Shown here in pieces: positions 18,252 to 27,255 of a stretch of DNA of 64,000 nucleotides. The notes under the pieces were generated by a model. The model made no database searches and was not told where the DNA came from. It was given only the letters and a program-made list of their open reading frames with translations. The stretch covers positions 1 through 64,000 of the forward strand of contig NZ_VITY01000004.1 in NCBI RefSeq assembly GCF_007993935.1, written 5' to 3'. The DNA is from Bradyrhizobium macuxiense (GTDB lineage: Bacteria > Pseudomonadota > Alphaproteobacteria > Rhizobiales > Xanthobacteraceae). The translations under genes were made by a program, and so were the position numbers. The first letter of the stretch is position 1. Every line of letters begins with the position of its first letter.

Positions 18252-20396
18252 GTGCCGACCGCACAACGCAATTCGCTGAGACTGCTGCAATGGATGATGG
18301 CCGCCTCGCTGGCCCTTCCGCTGGCACTGTTCCTGTTTGCGTCGGCAATGTCCCGGATCTCCAACAGCGAGGCCGCCGACCAGGAAATCCAGCGGACCCT
18401 CGACGTCACCCATGAGCACGCGCTCAAGGTGTTCGAGACCATCGACCGCAGCCTGGCCGAGGTCACCGAGGTGGTCCGCGGCATGAGCGATGCCGAGATC
18501 GTCGCCCGCGAGAAGAGCCTGCACGAGCGGCTGCGCAAGGTCGCCGAGGCGCTTCCTCAGGTAAAATCGATCTGGATATTCGATGCCAGCGGCCATGCCC
18601 TGGTCAACAGCCTGGTGGAGCCGGCTCCCGACATCGATTTCTCGGATCGGGACTACTTCCGGATCCATGCCGAGCGCGATATCGGCACCTATATCGGCGA
18701 GGTGCTGACCCCACGGCCGCCTTACCAGGGCGCGCGGTTCTTCAGCGTCGGCCGGCGCCGCAGCAATGCGGACGGCAGCTTTGGCGGCGTGATCCAGGCT
18801 TCGGTGCTTCCGGAGTATTTCGAGAACTTCTATGCGCGGATCGGCCGCGAGCCCGGCAGCTTCCTGGCGCTGATCCGGACCGACGGCGCGGTGCTGGCGC
18901 ACTACCCGGTTGTCGACCACGACGCCAGGTTCGAGCCGAGCGGGCCGCTCGGACAACAGATGGCCGCCAATCCGCAGGCCGGCACCATGACGATCCGCTC
19001 CCCCGTCGACGGCATCGAACGCCGCATGCGCTATGAGCGGCTGTCCGAATACCCGATCTATGTCAGCGCCGGCCTCGAAACCCTGGCGATCCGGGCGCGC
19101 TGGATCACGACCATGGCCCAGCACCTGATCTTCGGCATCCCGGCCACCGCGCTGTTGTTCGGCTTGCTGGTGCTCGCCTATCAGCGAACCGAGCGACTGG
19201 AGGAGGAGGCCAACAAGCGCATCGAAGCCGAGGAGGCGTTGCGGCATGGCCAGCGGCTCGAGGCACTCGGGCAACTGACCGGCGGCGTCGCGCACGACTT
19301 CAACAATCTGCTCACCGTGATCCGCGCGTCGGTCGACATGTTGCGGCGGCCGGACCTGCCGGAGCCGCGGCGGCAGCGTTACATCGATGCGATCTCCAAC
19401 ACGGTGAACCGCGCCGCCAAGCTGACCAACCAGCTGCTCGCGTTCGCGCGCCGGCAAACCCTCAAGCCCGAGGTGTTCGACGCCTGCCAGAACGTCCGCA
19501 CCCTGAGCGAGATGATCGCGACCCTGATCGGCTCGCGCATCGAGATCACGGCGCAGGTGCCGGACCAGACCTGTCTCGTCAACGCCGATGCCGGCCAGTT
19601 CGAGACCGCCATCATCAATATGGCTGTCAATGCGCGCGATGCGATGGAGGGCGTCGGCCGGCTCACGATCGCGGTCCGCGCCGTCGACAAACTGCCGTCC
19701 GAGACCAGCACGCCGCCGGGCCCGCACGGCCATGTCGCAGTGTCGGTGGCCGATACCGGCGTCGGAATTCCGCAGGAGCTGTTCGGCCGCATCTTCGAGC
19801 CGTTCTACACCACCAAGGAGGTCGGTCACGGCACCGGCCTCGGCCTGTCGCAGGTGTTCGGCTTCGCCAAGCAATCCGGCGGCGAGGTCACCGTGAGCAG
19901 CGAAGTCGGCAAGGGCTCGACCTTCACGCTGTATCTCCCGCGCGTCGTCGGCAGACACAACGCGCAATCGCCGCTCATGGAGGATGCGCCTCCGGTCGAT
20001 CCGGCCAGCGCGTCGGTCCTCATCGTCGAGGACAATGCCGAGGTCGGAAAGTTCGCGGCCGACACGCTGACCCAGCTCGGATGCACCTGCGTGCTGGTGG
20101 AGAACGCCACCCACGCGCTGGAGGAGCTGGCCGTCGACCCCGGCAGGTTCGATCTTGTGTTCACCGATGTCGTGATGCCCGGCATGAGCGGCATCGAGCT
20201 TGCGGAGGAGATCCGCCGGCAGCGGCTCGACCTGCCGATCGTGCTCGCCTCCGGCTACAGCCAGGTGCTGTCGCAGCAGGGCAGCGGCGGCTTCGAGCTG
20301 CTGCAGAAACCCTATTCGGCCGAACAGCTGGCGCGCATGCTGCGCAAGGCCGCGCGCTCGCGCCGGCTGCGGCGGGATCAGGCGCCGGCGGGGTGA
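18252..20396 (+). CDS. Hybrid sensor histidine kinase with C-terminal receiver
   Basis: This 714-residue protein has two membrane helices (about residues 15-37 and 290-312) flanking an extracytoplasmic sensor of dCache/PAS type (IWIFDASGHALVNS, then FSDRDYFRIH). The cytoplasmic part has a HisKA domain with phospho-acceptor His348 in GGVAHDFNNLL, an ATPase domain (NMAVNARDAM, DTGVGIP, GTGLGLS) and a receiver with phospho-acceptor Asp639 in FTDVVMPG. The start is GTG, with AAGGAG 11 bp upstream. No partner regulator adjoins it, and the signal is unknown. Confidence 0.92.
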   Translation: MPTAQRNSLRLLQWMMAASLALPLALFLFASAMSRISNSEAADQEIQRTLDVTHEHALKVFETIDRSLAEVTEVVRGMSDAEIVAREKSLHERLRKVAEALPQVKSIWIFDASGHALVNSLVEPAPDIDFSDRDYFRIHAERDIGTYIGEVLTPRPPYQGARFFSVGRRRSNADGSFGGVIQASVLPEYFENFYARIGREPGSFLALIRTDGAVLAHYPVVDHDARFEPSGPLGQQMAANPQAGTMTIRSPVDGIERRMRYERLSEYPIYVSAGLETLAIRARWITTMAQHLIFGIPATALLFGLLVLAYQRTERLEEEANKRIEAEEALRHGQRLEALGQLTGGVAHDFNNLLTVIRASVDMLRRPDLPEPRRQRYIDAISNTVNRAAKLTNQLLAFARRQTLKPEVFDACQNVRTLSEMIATLIGSRIEITAQVPDQTCLVNADAGQFETAIINMAVNARDAMEGVGRLTIAVRAVDKLPSETSTPPGPHGHVAVSVADTGVGIPQELFGRIFEPFYTTKEVGHGTGLGLSQVFGFAKQSGGEVTVSSEVGKGSTFTLYLPRVVGRHNAQSPLMEDAPPVDPASASVLIVEDNAEVGKFAADTLTQLGCTCVLVENATHALEELAVDPGRFDLVFTDVVMPGMSGIELAEEIRRQRLDLPIVLASGYSQVLSQQGSGGFELLQKPYSAEQLARMLRKAARSRRLRRDQAPAG

Positions 20397-20426
20397 GGTG
20401 ATTGCGCACTGGTGCCACAAGTGCGC

Positions 20427-20548
20427 CGTCGTCCTGGCGAAGGCCAGGACCCATAACCACCGCATTTGATTTTGAACGAGATCGTGGCCCAGCCTCGCGC
20501 AACAATTCTCATTCGGGGTAATGGGTCCTGGCCTTCGCCAGGACGACG
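20427..20548. repeat. Dispersed palindromic element CGTCGTCCTGGCGAAGG...
   Basis: Near-perfect inverted arms carry CGTCGTCCTGGCGAAGGCC, then ACCCATAA, and their complement at the far end. It is the same family as 4049-4180 and occupies most of the 263-bp gap between the kinase and ABC genes. Confidence 0.75.
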
Positions 20549-20659
20549 CTGGGGATAGATCGATTCAAGACTTCAGCCGTGCAATGACAAGCGAGGATGC
20601 TCGCGGCCGGCTGCCGGAAATGGGATGGAACCGGCCGATTTCCCTGGCGTTGACGTGCC

Positions 20660-22711
20660 ATGGGCAAAGCCGCGGCAAAATCCGGATCTGCGTGCAAACA
20701 ATCTTCGAGCGAGGCCGCGCCGCGTCGGAAGGCAAGTCCTAAGCAAAGCGGTTCTGAAGGCAAGAACCACGCGAAGACCGAAGCGGACGACAAGTCCGAA
20801 CTCGTCGAAGTCGTCGCCGAAGGCGGCGATCATGTCGAACCACCGCCGCCGGAAATCCTCGAGCCCGATCCCGAACTGTCGCCCGAAGAGGCGGAGCAGG
20901 CGCGCAAGGATTATTTGCTGACGCGGTTCTGGATCACCGCGCGCGGCTACTGGGGCCGCAATGGCGACCGGCTGGCTTGGCTGTTCACGATCGGCCTGCT
21001 GCTGCTGATCGTCGCCAACGTCGCCGTCCAATACGGCATCAACGTCTGGAACCGCGCGATCTTCGATGCGATCGAGAAACGCGATTCGGTCAGCGTCTTC
21101 CATCTCACCGCCATCTTCTTTCCGCTCGCGATCGGCAGCGTCCTGCTGGGCGTCGCGCAGGTATTCGGCCGCATGGCTATCCAGCGGCGCTGGCGCGCCT
21201 GGCTGACCAACGCCGTCGTGTCGCGCTGGCTGACCAACGGCCGCTACTACCAGCTCAATTTGGTCGACGGCGACCACAAGAATCCGGAATACCGCATCGC
21301 CGAGGACCTGCGGATCGCGACCGACTCGCCGGTCGACTTCATCGCCGGCGTGACGTCGGCGCTGCTGTCCGCCGTCACCTTCATCGTCGTGCTCTGGACG
21401 ATCGGCGGCGCCCTGACGGTGACGCTCGGCGGCTCGTCCATCAGCATTCCCGGCTTCCTGGTGATTGCCGCAATCATCTACGCGGCGATTGCGTCCGGCT
21501 CGATCACGGCGATCGGCCGCAGCTTCGTGCAGATCTCCGAGGACAAGAACCAGGCGGAAGCGGAATTCCGCTACATCCTGACCCGCGTCCGCGAGAACGG
21601 CGAAAGCATCGCGCTGCTCGGCGGCGAAACCGAGGAGCGCGACGGCATCGACAAGACGTTCTCGAACGTGCTGCGGCAATGGGCGCGGCTCGCCGGACAG
21701 CACATGCGCACGACGCTGGTGTCGCAGGGATCGAACCTGATCGCGCCGGTGGTCCCGCTGTTGCTGTGCGCCCCGAAATTTCTCGATGGCAGCATGACGC
21801 TCGGCCAGGTGATGCAGGCAGCGTCCGCCTTCACCATCGTGCAGACGGCGTTCGGCTGGCTGGTCGACAATTATCCGCGGCTCGCCGACTGGAACGCATG
21901 CGCACGCCGCATCGCATCGCTGATGATGTCGCTCGACGGACTCGAACGCGCCGAGACCGGCGACGGCTTCGGACGCATCGAACGCGCCGAGACCGAGGGG
22001 GAGGCGATGCTGAGCCTCAACGACCTCTCGGTCACGCTCGATGACGGCACCGCCGTGGTCGCCGAGACCGAGGTCGTCGTCGAGCCTGGAGAACGGCTAT
22101 TGGTCGCCGGCGAATCCGGCACCGGCAAGAGCACGCTGGTCCGCGCCATCGCCGGCCTGTGGCCGTGGGGCGGCGGCAGTGTCGGCCTGCATGCGGACCG
22201 CCGCCTGTTCATGCTGCCGCAGAAGCCCTACGTGCCCTCGGGCAGGCTGCGGCGCGCAGTGGCCTATCCCGGCGCGGCGGAAGATTGGAGCGTCGAGGAG
22301 ATCGGCGATGCCCTGCACAAGGTCGGCCTCGACCATCTCAAGGACAAGATCGAGGAGGATGCGCCGTGGGACCAGACCCTGTCCGGCGGCGAGAAGCAGC
22401 GGCTCGCCTTTGCCCGCCTGCTGCTGCACAGCCCCGACATCGTCGTGCTCGACGAGGCGACCTCGGCGCTCGACGAGAAGAGCCAGGACAAGATGATGGA
22501 GACCGTGACGACGGAATTGCCGAAGGCGACCATCGTCAGCGTCGCCCATCGCGTCGAGCTCGAAGCGTTCCATAGCCGCAAGATCGTGCTGGAGCGCCGC
22601 AAAGGCGGCGCCAGGCTGGTCAGCGACGTCGACCTGATCCCGCGCAAGGGCAAGCGAAAGCTGCTCGGTCGCTTCCTGGGCCCGCGGCAGGCATCCGGCA
22701 AGGCCGCGTAA
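20660..22711 (+). CDS. ABC transporter, fused permease-ATPase of the SbmA/BacA-like (YddA) family
   Basis: This 683-residue protein has a basic, Pro-rich N-terminal extension of about 80 residues, then a membrane domain of ABC_membrane_2 type (RFWITARGYWG, ISEDKNQAEAEFRYIL). The ATPase follows, with Walker A GESGTGKSTLV, signature LSGGEKQRLAFAR and Walker B IVVLDEATSALD. Relatives include BacA-linked transporters handling peptides or very-long-chain fatty acids. The substrate here is not known. No strong ribosome site precedes the ATG, so the exact start is uncertain. Confidence 0.85.
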   Translation: MGKAAAKSGSACKQSSSEAAPRRKASPKQSGSEGKNHAKTEADDKSELVEVVAEGGDHVEPPPPEILEPDPELSPEEAEQARKDYLLTRFWITARGYWGRNGDRLAWLFTIGLLLLIVANVAVQYGINVWNRAIFDAIEKRDSVSVFHLTAIFFPLAIGSVLLGVAQVFGRMAIQRRWRAWLTNAVVSRWLTNGRYYQLNLVDGDHKNPEYRIAEDLRIATDSPVDFIAGVTSALLSAVTFIVVLWTIGGALTVTLGGSSISIPGFLVIAAIIYAAIASGSITAIGRSFVQISEDKNQAEAEFRYILTRVRENGESIALLGGETEERDGIDKTFSNVLRQWARLAGQHMRTTLVSQGSNLIAPVVPLLLCAPKFLDGSMTLGQVMQAASAFTIVQTAFGWLVDNYPRLADWNACARRIASLMMSLDGLERAETGDGFGRIERAETEGEAMLSLNDLSVTLDDGTAVVAETEVVVEPGERLLVAGESGTGKSTLVRAIAGLWPWGGGSVGLHADRRLFMLPQKPYVPSGRLRRAVAYPGAAEDWSVEEIGDALHKVGLDHLKDKIEEDAPWDQTLSGGEKQRLAFARLLLHSPDIVVLDEATSALDEKSQDKMMETVTTELPKATIVSVAHRVELEAFHSRKIVLERRKGGARLVSDVDLIPRKGKRKLLGRFLGPRQASGKAA

Positions 22712-22772
22712 CGGGCGTTGGCGCTCCGGTCAAAACCGGCTATGCATGCGCCGCTTTTGACGAGGGCAATGC

Positions 22773-23600
22773 GTGATCCCCAGCAACGACATTTCGCCGG
22801 CGCCGTTCGGCGCCCTGGCGCCCAATGTGGCGCAGGCCGCCATCATCCGGCTTGCGCATGGCACCGGATTGAAGCGCGGCGCGTTCCGACCCTGGCTGTC
22901 GCGGCTGGTCAATCTGTTCGGTTCGGGACCGCTTGATGTGACCTATCAGGGCGCATCGTTCCGCTTCTATCACCAGCACAGCGCGACCGAGCGTGGTGCG
23001 CTGTTCAACCCCGACTACAACCTCGAAGAGCTCGCGTTCCTGCGCCGCCATGTCGGCGCTGGCGGCACCTTCGTCGATCTCGGCGCCAATGTCGGCACCT
23101 ATGCACTGGCGCTGGCGCGCGATGTCGGCCCCAATGGCAAGGTGATCGCAATCGAGCCGCATCCGATGACGCATGCGCGGCTCAAATTCAACACACAGGC
23201 CTCCGGCTTTCCGCAGGTGCGCCTGGTTGCGGCGGCCGCAGGCCCCACCGACGGCGAGCTGATGATCGAGACCGACGGCGACAATCTCGGCGCCAGCCAC
23301 ATCGTCACCGGCACGCCCACGGGCAAGGCATTCAAGGTGCCGTCGCTGCGGCTGCAACGGATCCTCGAGGAAGCCGGCGCTGACAAGGTCGATGCGCTGA
23401 AGATCGACGTCGAAGGTTTCGAGGATCGCGTGCTGATCGGCTTCTTCCGCGACGCGCCGGAGCAACTCTGGCCGCGCGCGGTCGTGATCGAACATCTGTC
23501 GAAGGACGAATGGACCGACGACTGCATTGCGGACATGCACACGCGTGGTTACGTCGATCAGGGCCGGACGCGAAGCAACACGCTGCTGGTGCGGGGGTGA
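22773..23600 (+). CDS. FkbM-family methyltransferase
   Basis: This 275-residue protein has the SAM-binding motif GGTFVDLGANVGTYALALA (about residues 91-109), KVIAIEPHP, and the FkbM-type acidic motif ALKIDVEGFEDRVL. FkbM enzymes O-methylate sugars or polyketides. Start is GTG at 22773, following GAGG; it begins 61 bp after the ABC transporter gene and may be co-transcribed with it. The acceptor is unknown. Confidence 0.85.
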   Translation: MIPSNDISPAPFGALAPNVAQAAIIRLAHGTGLKRGAFRPWLSRLVNLFGSGPLDVTYQGASFRFYHQHSATERGALFNPDYNLEELAFLRRHVGAGGTFVDLGANVGTYALALARDVGPNGKVIAIEPHPMTHARLKFNTQASGFPQVRLVAAAAGPTDGELMIETDGDNLGASHIVTGTPTGKAFKVPSLRLQRILEEAGADKVDALKIDVEGFEDRVLIGFFRDAPEQLWPRAVVIEHLSKDEWTDDCIADMHTRGYVDQGRTRSNTLLVRG

Positions 23601-23657
23601 TCTCGCAGGGCTCGCACCTTGAGCGAGGAGCTCGGAGATAATGCGCACTTTATCCAC

Positions 23658-23741
23658 GTCATTGCGAGCGAAGCGAAGCAATCCATCGCGCAGCAAGCGG
23701 AGAAATGGATTGCTTCGTCGCTGTCGCTCCTCGCAATGACG
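23658..23741. repeat. Dispersed CGTCATTGCGAG...CTCGCAATGACG element
   Basis: The inverted arms CGTCATTGCGAGCGAAGCGA / complement include AGCAATCCAT and ATGGATTGCT and enclose a short variable centre. Further members are at 27164-27249, 32589-32673, 33180-33300 and 59348-59432. All five lie in gaps between genes. Confidence 0.88.
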
Positions 23742-23814
23742 GCGGCGCAGCGCGTCAATTCTCTCAGGATGAGGGAATATCGAACTGATGTAGCCACAAC
23801 AAGGGAGGCTCGCG

Positions 23815-24201
23815 ATGATCGACCATATCGGCTTTTCGGTCTCTGACTACGAACGCGCGAAGGCGTTCTACCAGGCGGCGCTGGCGCCGCTTGATTACGG
23901 CCTGATCATGGAAGTGCCCGCGGAAGTAACCGGGCACGCGCCGGCGGCAGGCTTCGGCGCCAACGGCAAGCCGGATTTCTGGATCGGCGGCGAAGGCGCG
24001 ATGAACAAGCCGGTGCACATCGCCATCACCGCCAAGGACCGCGCCACCGTCGACGCGTTCTACAAGGCCGCGATGGCGGCCGGCGGCCGCGACAACGGCG
24101 CACCGGGCATTCGCGCGCATTATCATCCGAACTATTACGGCGCGTTCGTGCTCGATCCCGACGGCCACAATATCGAGGCGGTCTGCCACACGCCGGGATA
24201 A
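23815..24201 (+). CDS. VOC (glyoxalase/bleomycin-resistance) family protein
   Basis: This 128-residue single-domain protein has two beta-alpha-beta-beta-beta halves. Likely metal ligands are His4 in MIDHIGFSV, His in VHIAITAKD, and Glu in the final GHNIEAVCH. GGGAGG precedes the ATG. Family members include glyoxalases, dioxygenases and resistance proteins, and no specific substrate is suggested by the neighbours. Confidence 0.85.
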   Translation: MIDHIGFSVSDYERAKAFYQAALAPLDYGLIMEVPAEVTGHAPAAGFGANGKPDFWIGGEGAMNKPVHIAITAKDRATVDAFYKAAMAAGGRDNGAPGIRAHYHPNYYGAFVLDPDGHNIEAVCHTPG

Positions 24202-24327
24202 CGCCTGCAGGAACGCTGCGGCGCGCGATCCGTTATCGCTTCGAACTACAACGGAGCGATCAATGCGCGCGCCGCGACTTGGTATCGGCAGATTTGGCAT
24301 CGGCATCAGCCGCCCGGTCTCGATGTG

Positions 24328-24561
24328 ATGCCGATCGAGCCTCCGGACATTCCGCCGGCAACTCCTGGCACGCCGAGCGAGCCGCCGCCGGGAATTCCGC
24401 CCGGCAATCCGCAGCCGGAGATTCCTCCGCCGGTGCGCGAACCCGGCGAGCCACCGCGACCAGATGAGTTGCCCGGCAAGACGCCGGACGAATCGCCTGT
24501 GCGCGGACCGCCAGGACCATCGGGCCCGCCGCCTGCGACAGATCGACCCGCAGCGCGGTGA
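24328..24561 (+). CDS. Small proline-rich protein, uncharacterised
   Basis: This 77-residue open frame is about one third proline, with repeating PPxIPPxTP-like units, and has no signal peptide or domain that I recognise. A 21-codon frame starting at 24263 ends in ATGTGATG, overlapping this start, which could couple the two. Codon composition alone could produce such a frame, so reality is uncertain. Confidence 0.4.
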   Translation: MPIEPPDIPPATPGTPSEPPPGIPPGNPQPEIPPPVREPGEPPRPDELPGKTPDESPVRGPPGPSGPPPATDRPAAR

Positions 24562-24794
24562 ATCACCCTCGCGCCTTAGTTCCACATCGATTGCGAATGT
24601 GTCGAAGCGTTTCTTCTGAATGTCCAGTGAACAAAGGCACATGCAACCCGTTATAATGTCGAAATAAACTTCGCCGATGATTCGGCGCTCGCCACAATCC
24701 GGCCTAACGGCTGGCAATTCATCGTCCTGCCGAATTGTTCGGTTCTGACTTTCTTTCCTTCCTGCCCAGACTTTCCGCCGGGGACTCCAAGATC

Positions 24795-27074
24795 ATGACA
24801 AAGCTTCGTCTCGTGCTGCTTGCCACGACTGCGCTGACGGTGATGCAATTCGCCACTTCAGCGTCGCACGCCCAAACTTCGCCGCTGGTCGTCGCACAGG
24901 CGCAGCAAAAGGAAGAGCTCGGACCTGACGGAAAGCCGAAGCCAAAGCCAGCACCGCCGGCCGCCGCGCCGCATCCGCAAGCACCGCCTCCGGCAGCCGC
25001 GCCGCCTGCACATCCGGCTCCGCCGCCGGCCGCAGCACCCGCGAGGCCGACCCCACCTGCAGCGCCTGCTCGGCCCGAGCCGCCCGCAGCTGCCCCCGCA
25101 AAGCCGACGCCACCCCCGGCAGCAGCACCGCATCCGACGCCGCCCCCGGCTCCCGCACGGCCTGAACCGCCCGCCGCGCGCCCGGCCCCGCCGCCGGCCG
25201 CAGCGCCCGCAAGGCCAGAGCCGCCTGCCGCAAAGCCGGCAACGCCGCCGCCTTCGGCCGCGCCCGCACACGAGCCCCCTGCTGCGAAGCCGGCACCGAC
25301 ACCCGCACGGCCGGAGCCGCCCGCGGCTGCACCCGCGAAGCCCGCGACGCCGCCGGCGGCAGCGCCCGGACATCCCACGCCGACCCCGCCGCCGCCTGCT
25401 GCAGCACCGCAGCGGCCGGGCACGCCGCCGACTCCGGCGCCGGGAGCCGCGCACACGCCGCCGACTCCGACGCCAGGTGCCGCAACTCCGGCACCGGGTG
25501 CCGCTGCTCCGGGTGCCCGCCCCGGCACGCCGCCCGCGGCCGCAACGCCGACACCTGCAACGCCCTCACCGACAACGGCGCCGGCCGAGCGCCGGCCTGG
25601 CGATCGCCCGGGTGGCGAACGTCCGGGTGGCGCCAAGCAACCGCCGGGCACGCCGCCTGGCACAACATCGCCGGCAACGCCCGCGCCGGGCGCGACACCG
25701 GCAGCACCGGGTGCCGCTACTCCGCCGGCACGTCCCGGCACGCCGCCGGCCGCCGCAACGCCAACCCCGGCCGCACCTGCAGCGCCGGGAGCTGCAACAC
25801 CGGCACCGGGTCAGCAGGGACGTCCCGCGACACCGCCCGGAACGCCTGCGACTCCGGGCGCGGCAATGGGCGCCCCCGGCGCCACGCCGGCTCCGGGTCA
25901 GCCAGCCCGTCCGGGCGTTGCGCCCGGCGTCTCGCCGGCGCAGGGAGCCGCGATGGGCGCGCCGGCACCGTCGGTCGTCCCCGGCTCAGCCGCCGCAACG
26001 CCACCGCCCGGCCGCGCGCAATACGCGCCGCCGACGGTCGCGCCTGCGTTCCGGGCCGCGCCTGCGGTCGCAGCACCGCTGCCGCCGCCGCCGCGGCATG
26101 ACAACATCACGCCGCTGGCCATTGGCGCCGCGGTCGGTGCCGGCGTGGTCGCTGGCGCCATCATCGGCGGGAGCATCGCCGACCTGCGCGGCCAGCGGCA
26201 GGAAGTGATCGAAGGCGGCCGCACCATCTACACCGAGCCGGACCGCGTCATCATCCGCGATCCGGGCGGCCAGGCCTATGTGCGCGGCGACGACGTCTAT
26301 CGCTTCCGCTACGGCGCGCGTGACATCCGCACCGAAACGATCGGCGGCGAAACCCGCACCGTCGTGGTTCGCCCAGACGGCAGCGAGATCATCACCGTGG
26401 TCGGTGCCGATGGCCAGATGCTGCGCCGGATCCGCAGGGATCCCGGCGGGCGCGAGCTCGTCATCATCGACAACAGCTATCGCGATCCGCGCGCGGTCGG
26501 CGGCTTCTATGTCGACGTGCCGCCGCCGGTGGTCAACATTCCCTATGATCGCTATATCGTCGACGCTCAGGAGGCGTCGCCGGACGTGATCTACGAGACC
26601 ATGGAGGCACCGCCGGTGCAACGGATCGAGCGGCGCTACTCGCTCGAAGAGATCCGCTACAGCCCCAACGTCCGCATGCAGATGCCGAGCATCGACGTCA
26701 ACACGATCAACTTCGACTCGGGATCGTGGACCATCCCGCCGGACCAGGCGGCGAGGCTGCAGGTGATCGCCGACGGCCTCAACCGGGCCATCCAGCGCAA
26801 TCCGCGCGAGGTGTTCCTGATCGAGGGCCATACCGATGCGACCGGCAACGACACCGACAATCTGTCGCTGTCCGACCGCCGTGCGCAGTCCGCCGCCGAA
26901 TTGCTGACGCAGCAGTTCGGCGTGCCGGCCGAGAATCTGACCTCGCAGGGTTACGGCTCGCAATACCTGAAGGAGCAGACCGACGGACCGAGCCGCATCA
27001 ACCGGCGCGTCACCGTCCGCCGCATCACCCCGCTGCTCAACGGCGGCACCGCCTCCGCCGCACCGCCGCGCTGA
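24795..27074 (+). CDS. OmpA-family protein with long Pro/Ala-rich region
   Basis: This 759-residue envelope protein has a signal peptide (cleavage near SHAQT, about residue 26), then roughly 390 residues dominated by Pro, Ala, Gly and Thr, then a hydrophobic Gly-rich segment (IGAAVGAGVVAGAIIGG). The C-terminal OmpA peptidoglycan-binding domain has VFLIEGHTDATGND and LSLSDRRAQSAAELL. It likely tethers to peptidoglycan, with the Pro/Ala region as a flexible spacer. The ATG at 24795 directly precedes the signal peptide; an upstream TTG would spoil it. A strong terminator follows. Confidence 0.88.
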   Translation: MTKLRLVLLATTALTVMQFATSASHAQTSPLVVAQAQQKEELGPDGKPKPKPAPPAAAPHPQAPPPAAAPPAHPAPPPAAAPARPTPPAAPARPEPPAAAPAKPTPPPAAAPHPTPPPAPARPEPPAARPAPPPAAAPARPEPPAAKPATPPPSAAPAHEPPAAKPAPTPARPEPPAAAPAKPATPPAAAPGHPTPTPPPPAAAPQRPGTPPTPAPGAAHTPPTPTPGAATPAPGAAAPGARPGTPPAAATPTPATPSPTTAPAERRPGDRPGGERPGGAKQPPGTPPGTTSPATPAPGATPAAPGAATPPARPGTPPAAATPTPAAPAAPGAATPAPGQQGRPATPPGTPATPGAAMGAPGATPAPGQPARPGVAPGVSPAQGAAMGAPAPSVVPGSAAATPPPGRAQYAPPTVAPAFRAAPAVAAPLPPPPRHDNITPLAIGAAVGAGVVAGAIIGGSIADLRGQRQEVIEGGRTIYTEPDRVIIRDPGGQAYVRGDDVYRFRYGARDIRTETIGGETRTVVVRPDGSEIITVVGADGQMLRRIRRDPGGRELVIIDNSYRDPRAVGGFYVDVPPPVVNIPYDRYIVDAQEASPDVIYETMEAPPVQRIERRYSLEEIRYSPNVRMQMPSIDVNTINFDSGSWTIPPDQAARLQVIADGLNRAIQRNPREVFLIEGHTDATGNDTDNLSLSDRRAQSAAELLTQQFGVPAENLTSQGYGSQYLKEQTDGPSRINRRVTVRRITPLLNGGTASAAPPR

Positions 27075-27096
27075 GCCGGCGCGACATCAGACGACG

Positions 27097-27126
27097 AAAT
27101 GGCCGGGAGCGATCCCGGCCATTTTT
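27097..27126 (+). terminator. Rho-independent terminator after the OmpA-family gene
   Basis: A perfect 12-bp stem AAATGGCCGGGA / TCCCGGCCATTT with loop GCGA is followed by TT and G. It lies 23 bp past the OmpA-gene stop codon. Confidence 0.9.
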
Positions 27127-27163
27127 GTTAGGTGAGATTCTGGAGCAGAGGTTTGCCCTTCCT

Positions 27164-27249
27164 CGTCATTGCGAGCGGAGCGAAGCAATCCATCGATCCA
27201 CACGCGCGGACAGATGGATTGCTTCGTCGCTACGCTCCTCGCAATGACA
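27164..27249. repeat. Dispersed CGTCATTGCGAG...CTCGCAATGACA element
   Basis: This is a member of the same family as 23658-23741, with arms AGCAATCCAT / ATGGATTGCT and a short variable centre. It lies between the OmpA terminator and the convergent alkaline phosphatase gene. Confidence 0.88.
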
Positions 27250-27255
27250 GCGAGG

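Noticed and set aside
17931..20465. 844-codon minus-strand open frame opposite the histidine kinase
   Set aside because: It is an antisense shadow; Arg/Asp/His-rich with no domain.
24719..25741. Long minus-strand open frame rich in Gly/Ala opposite the OmpA gene
   Set aside because: It mirrors the Pro/Ala codons of the OmpA spacer; there is no signal, domain or ribosome site, and the plus-strand gene is complete.
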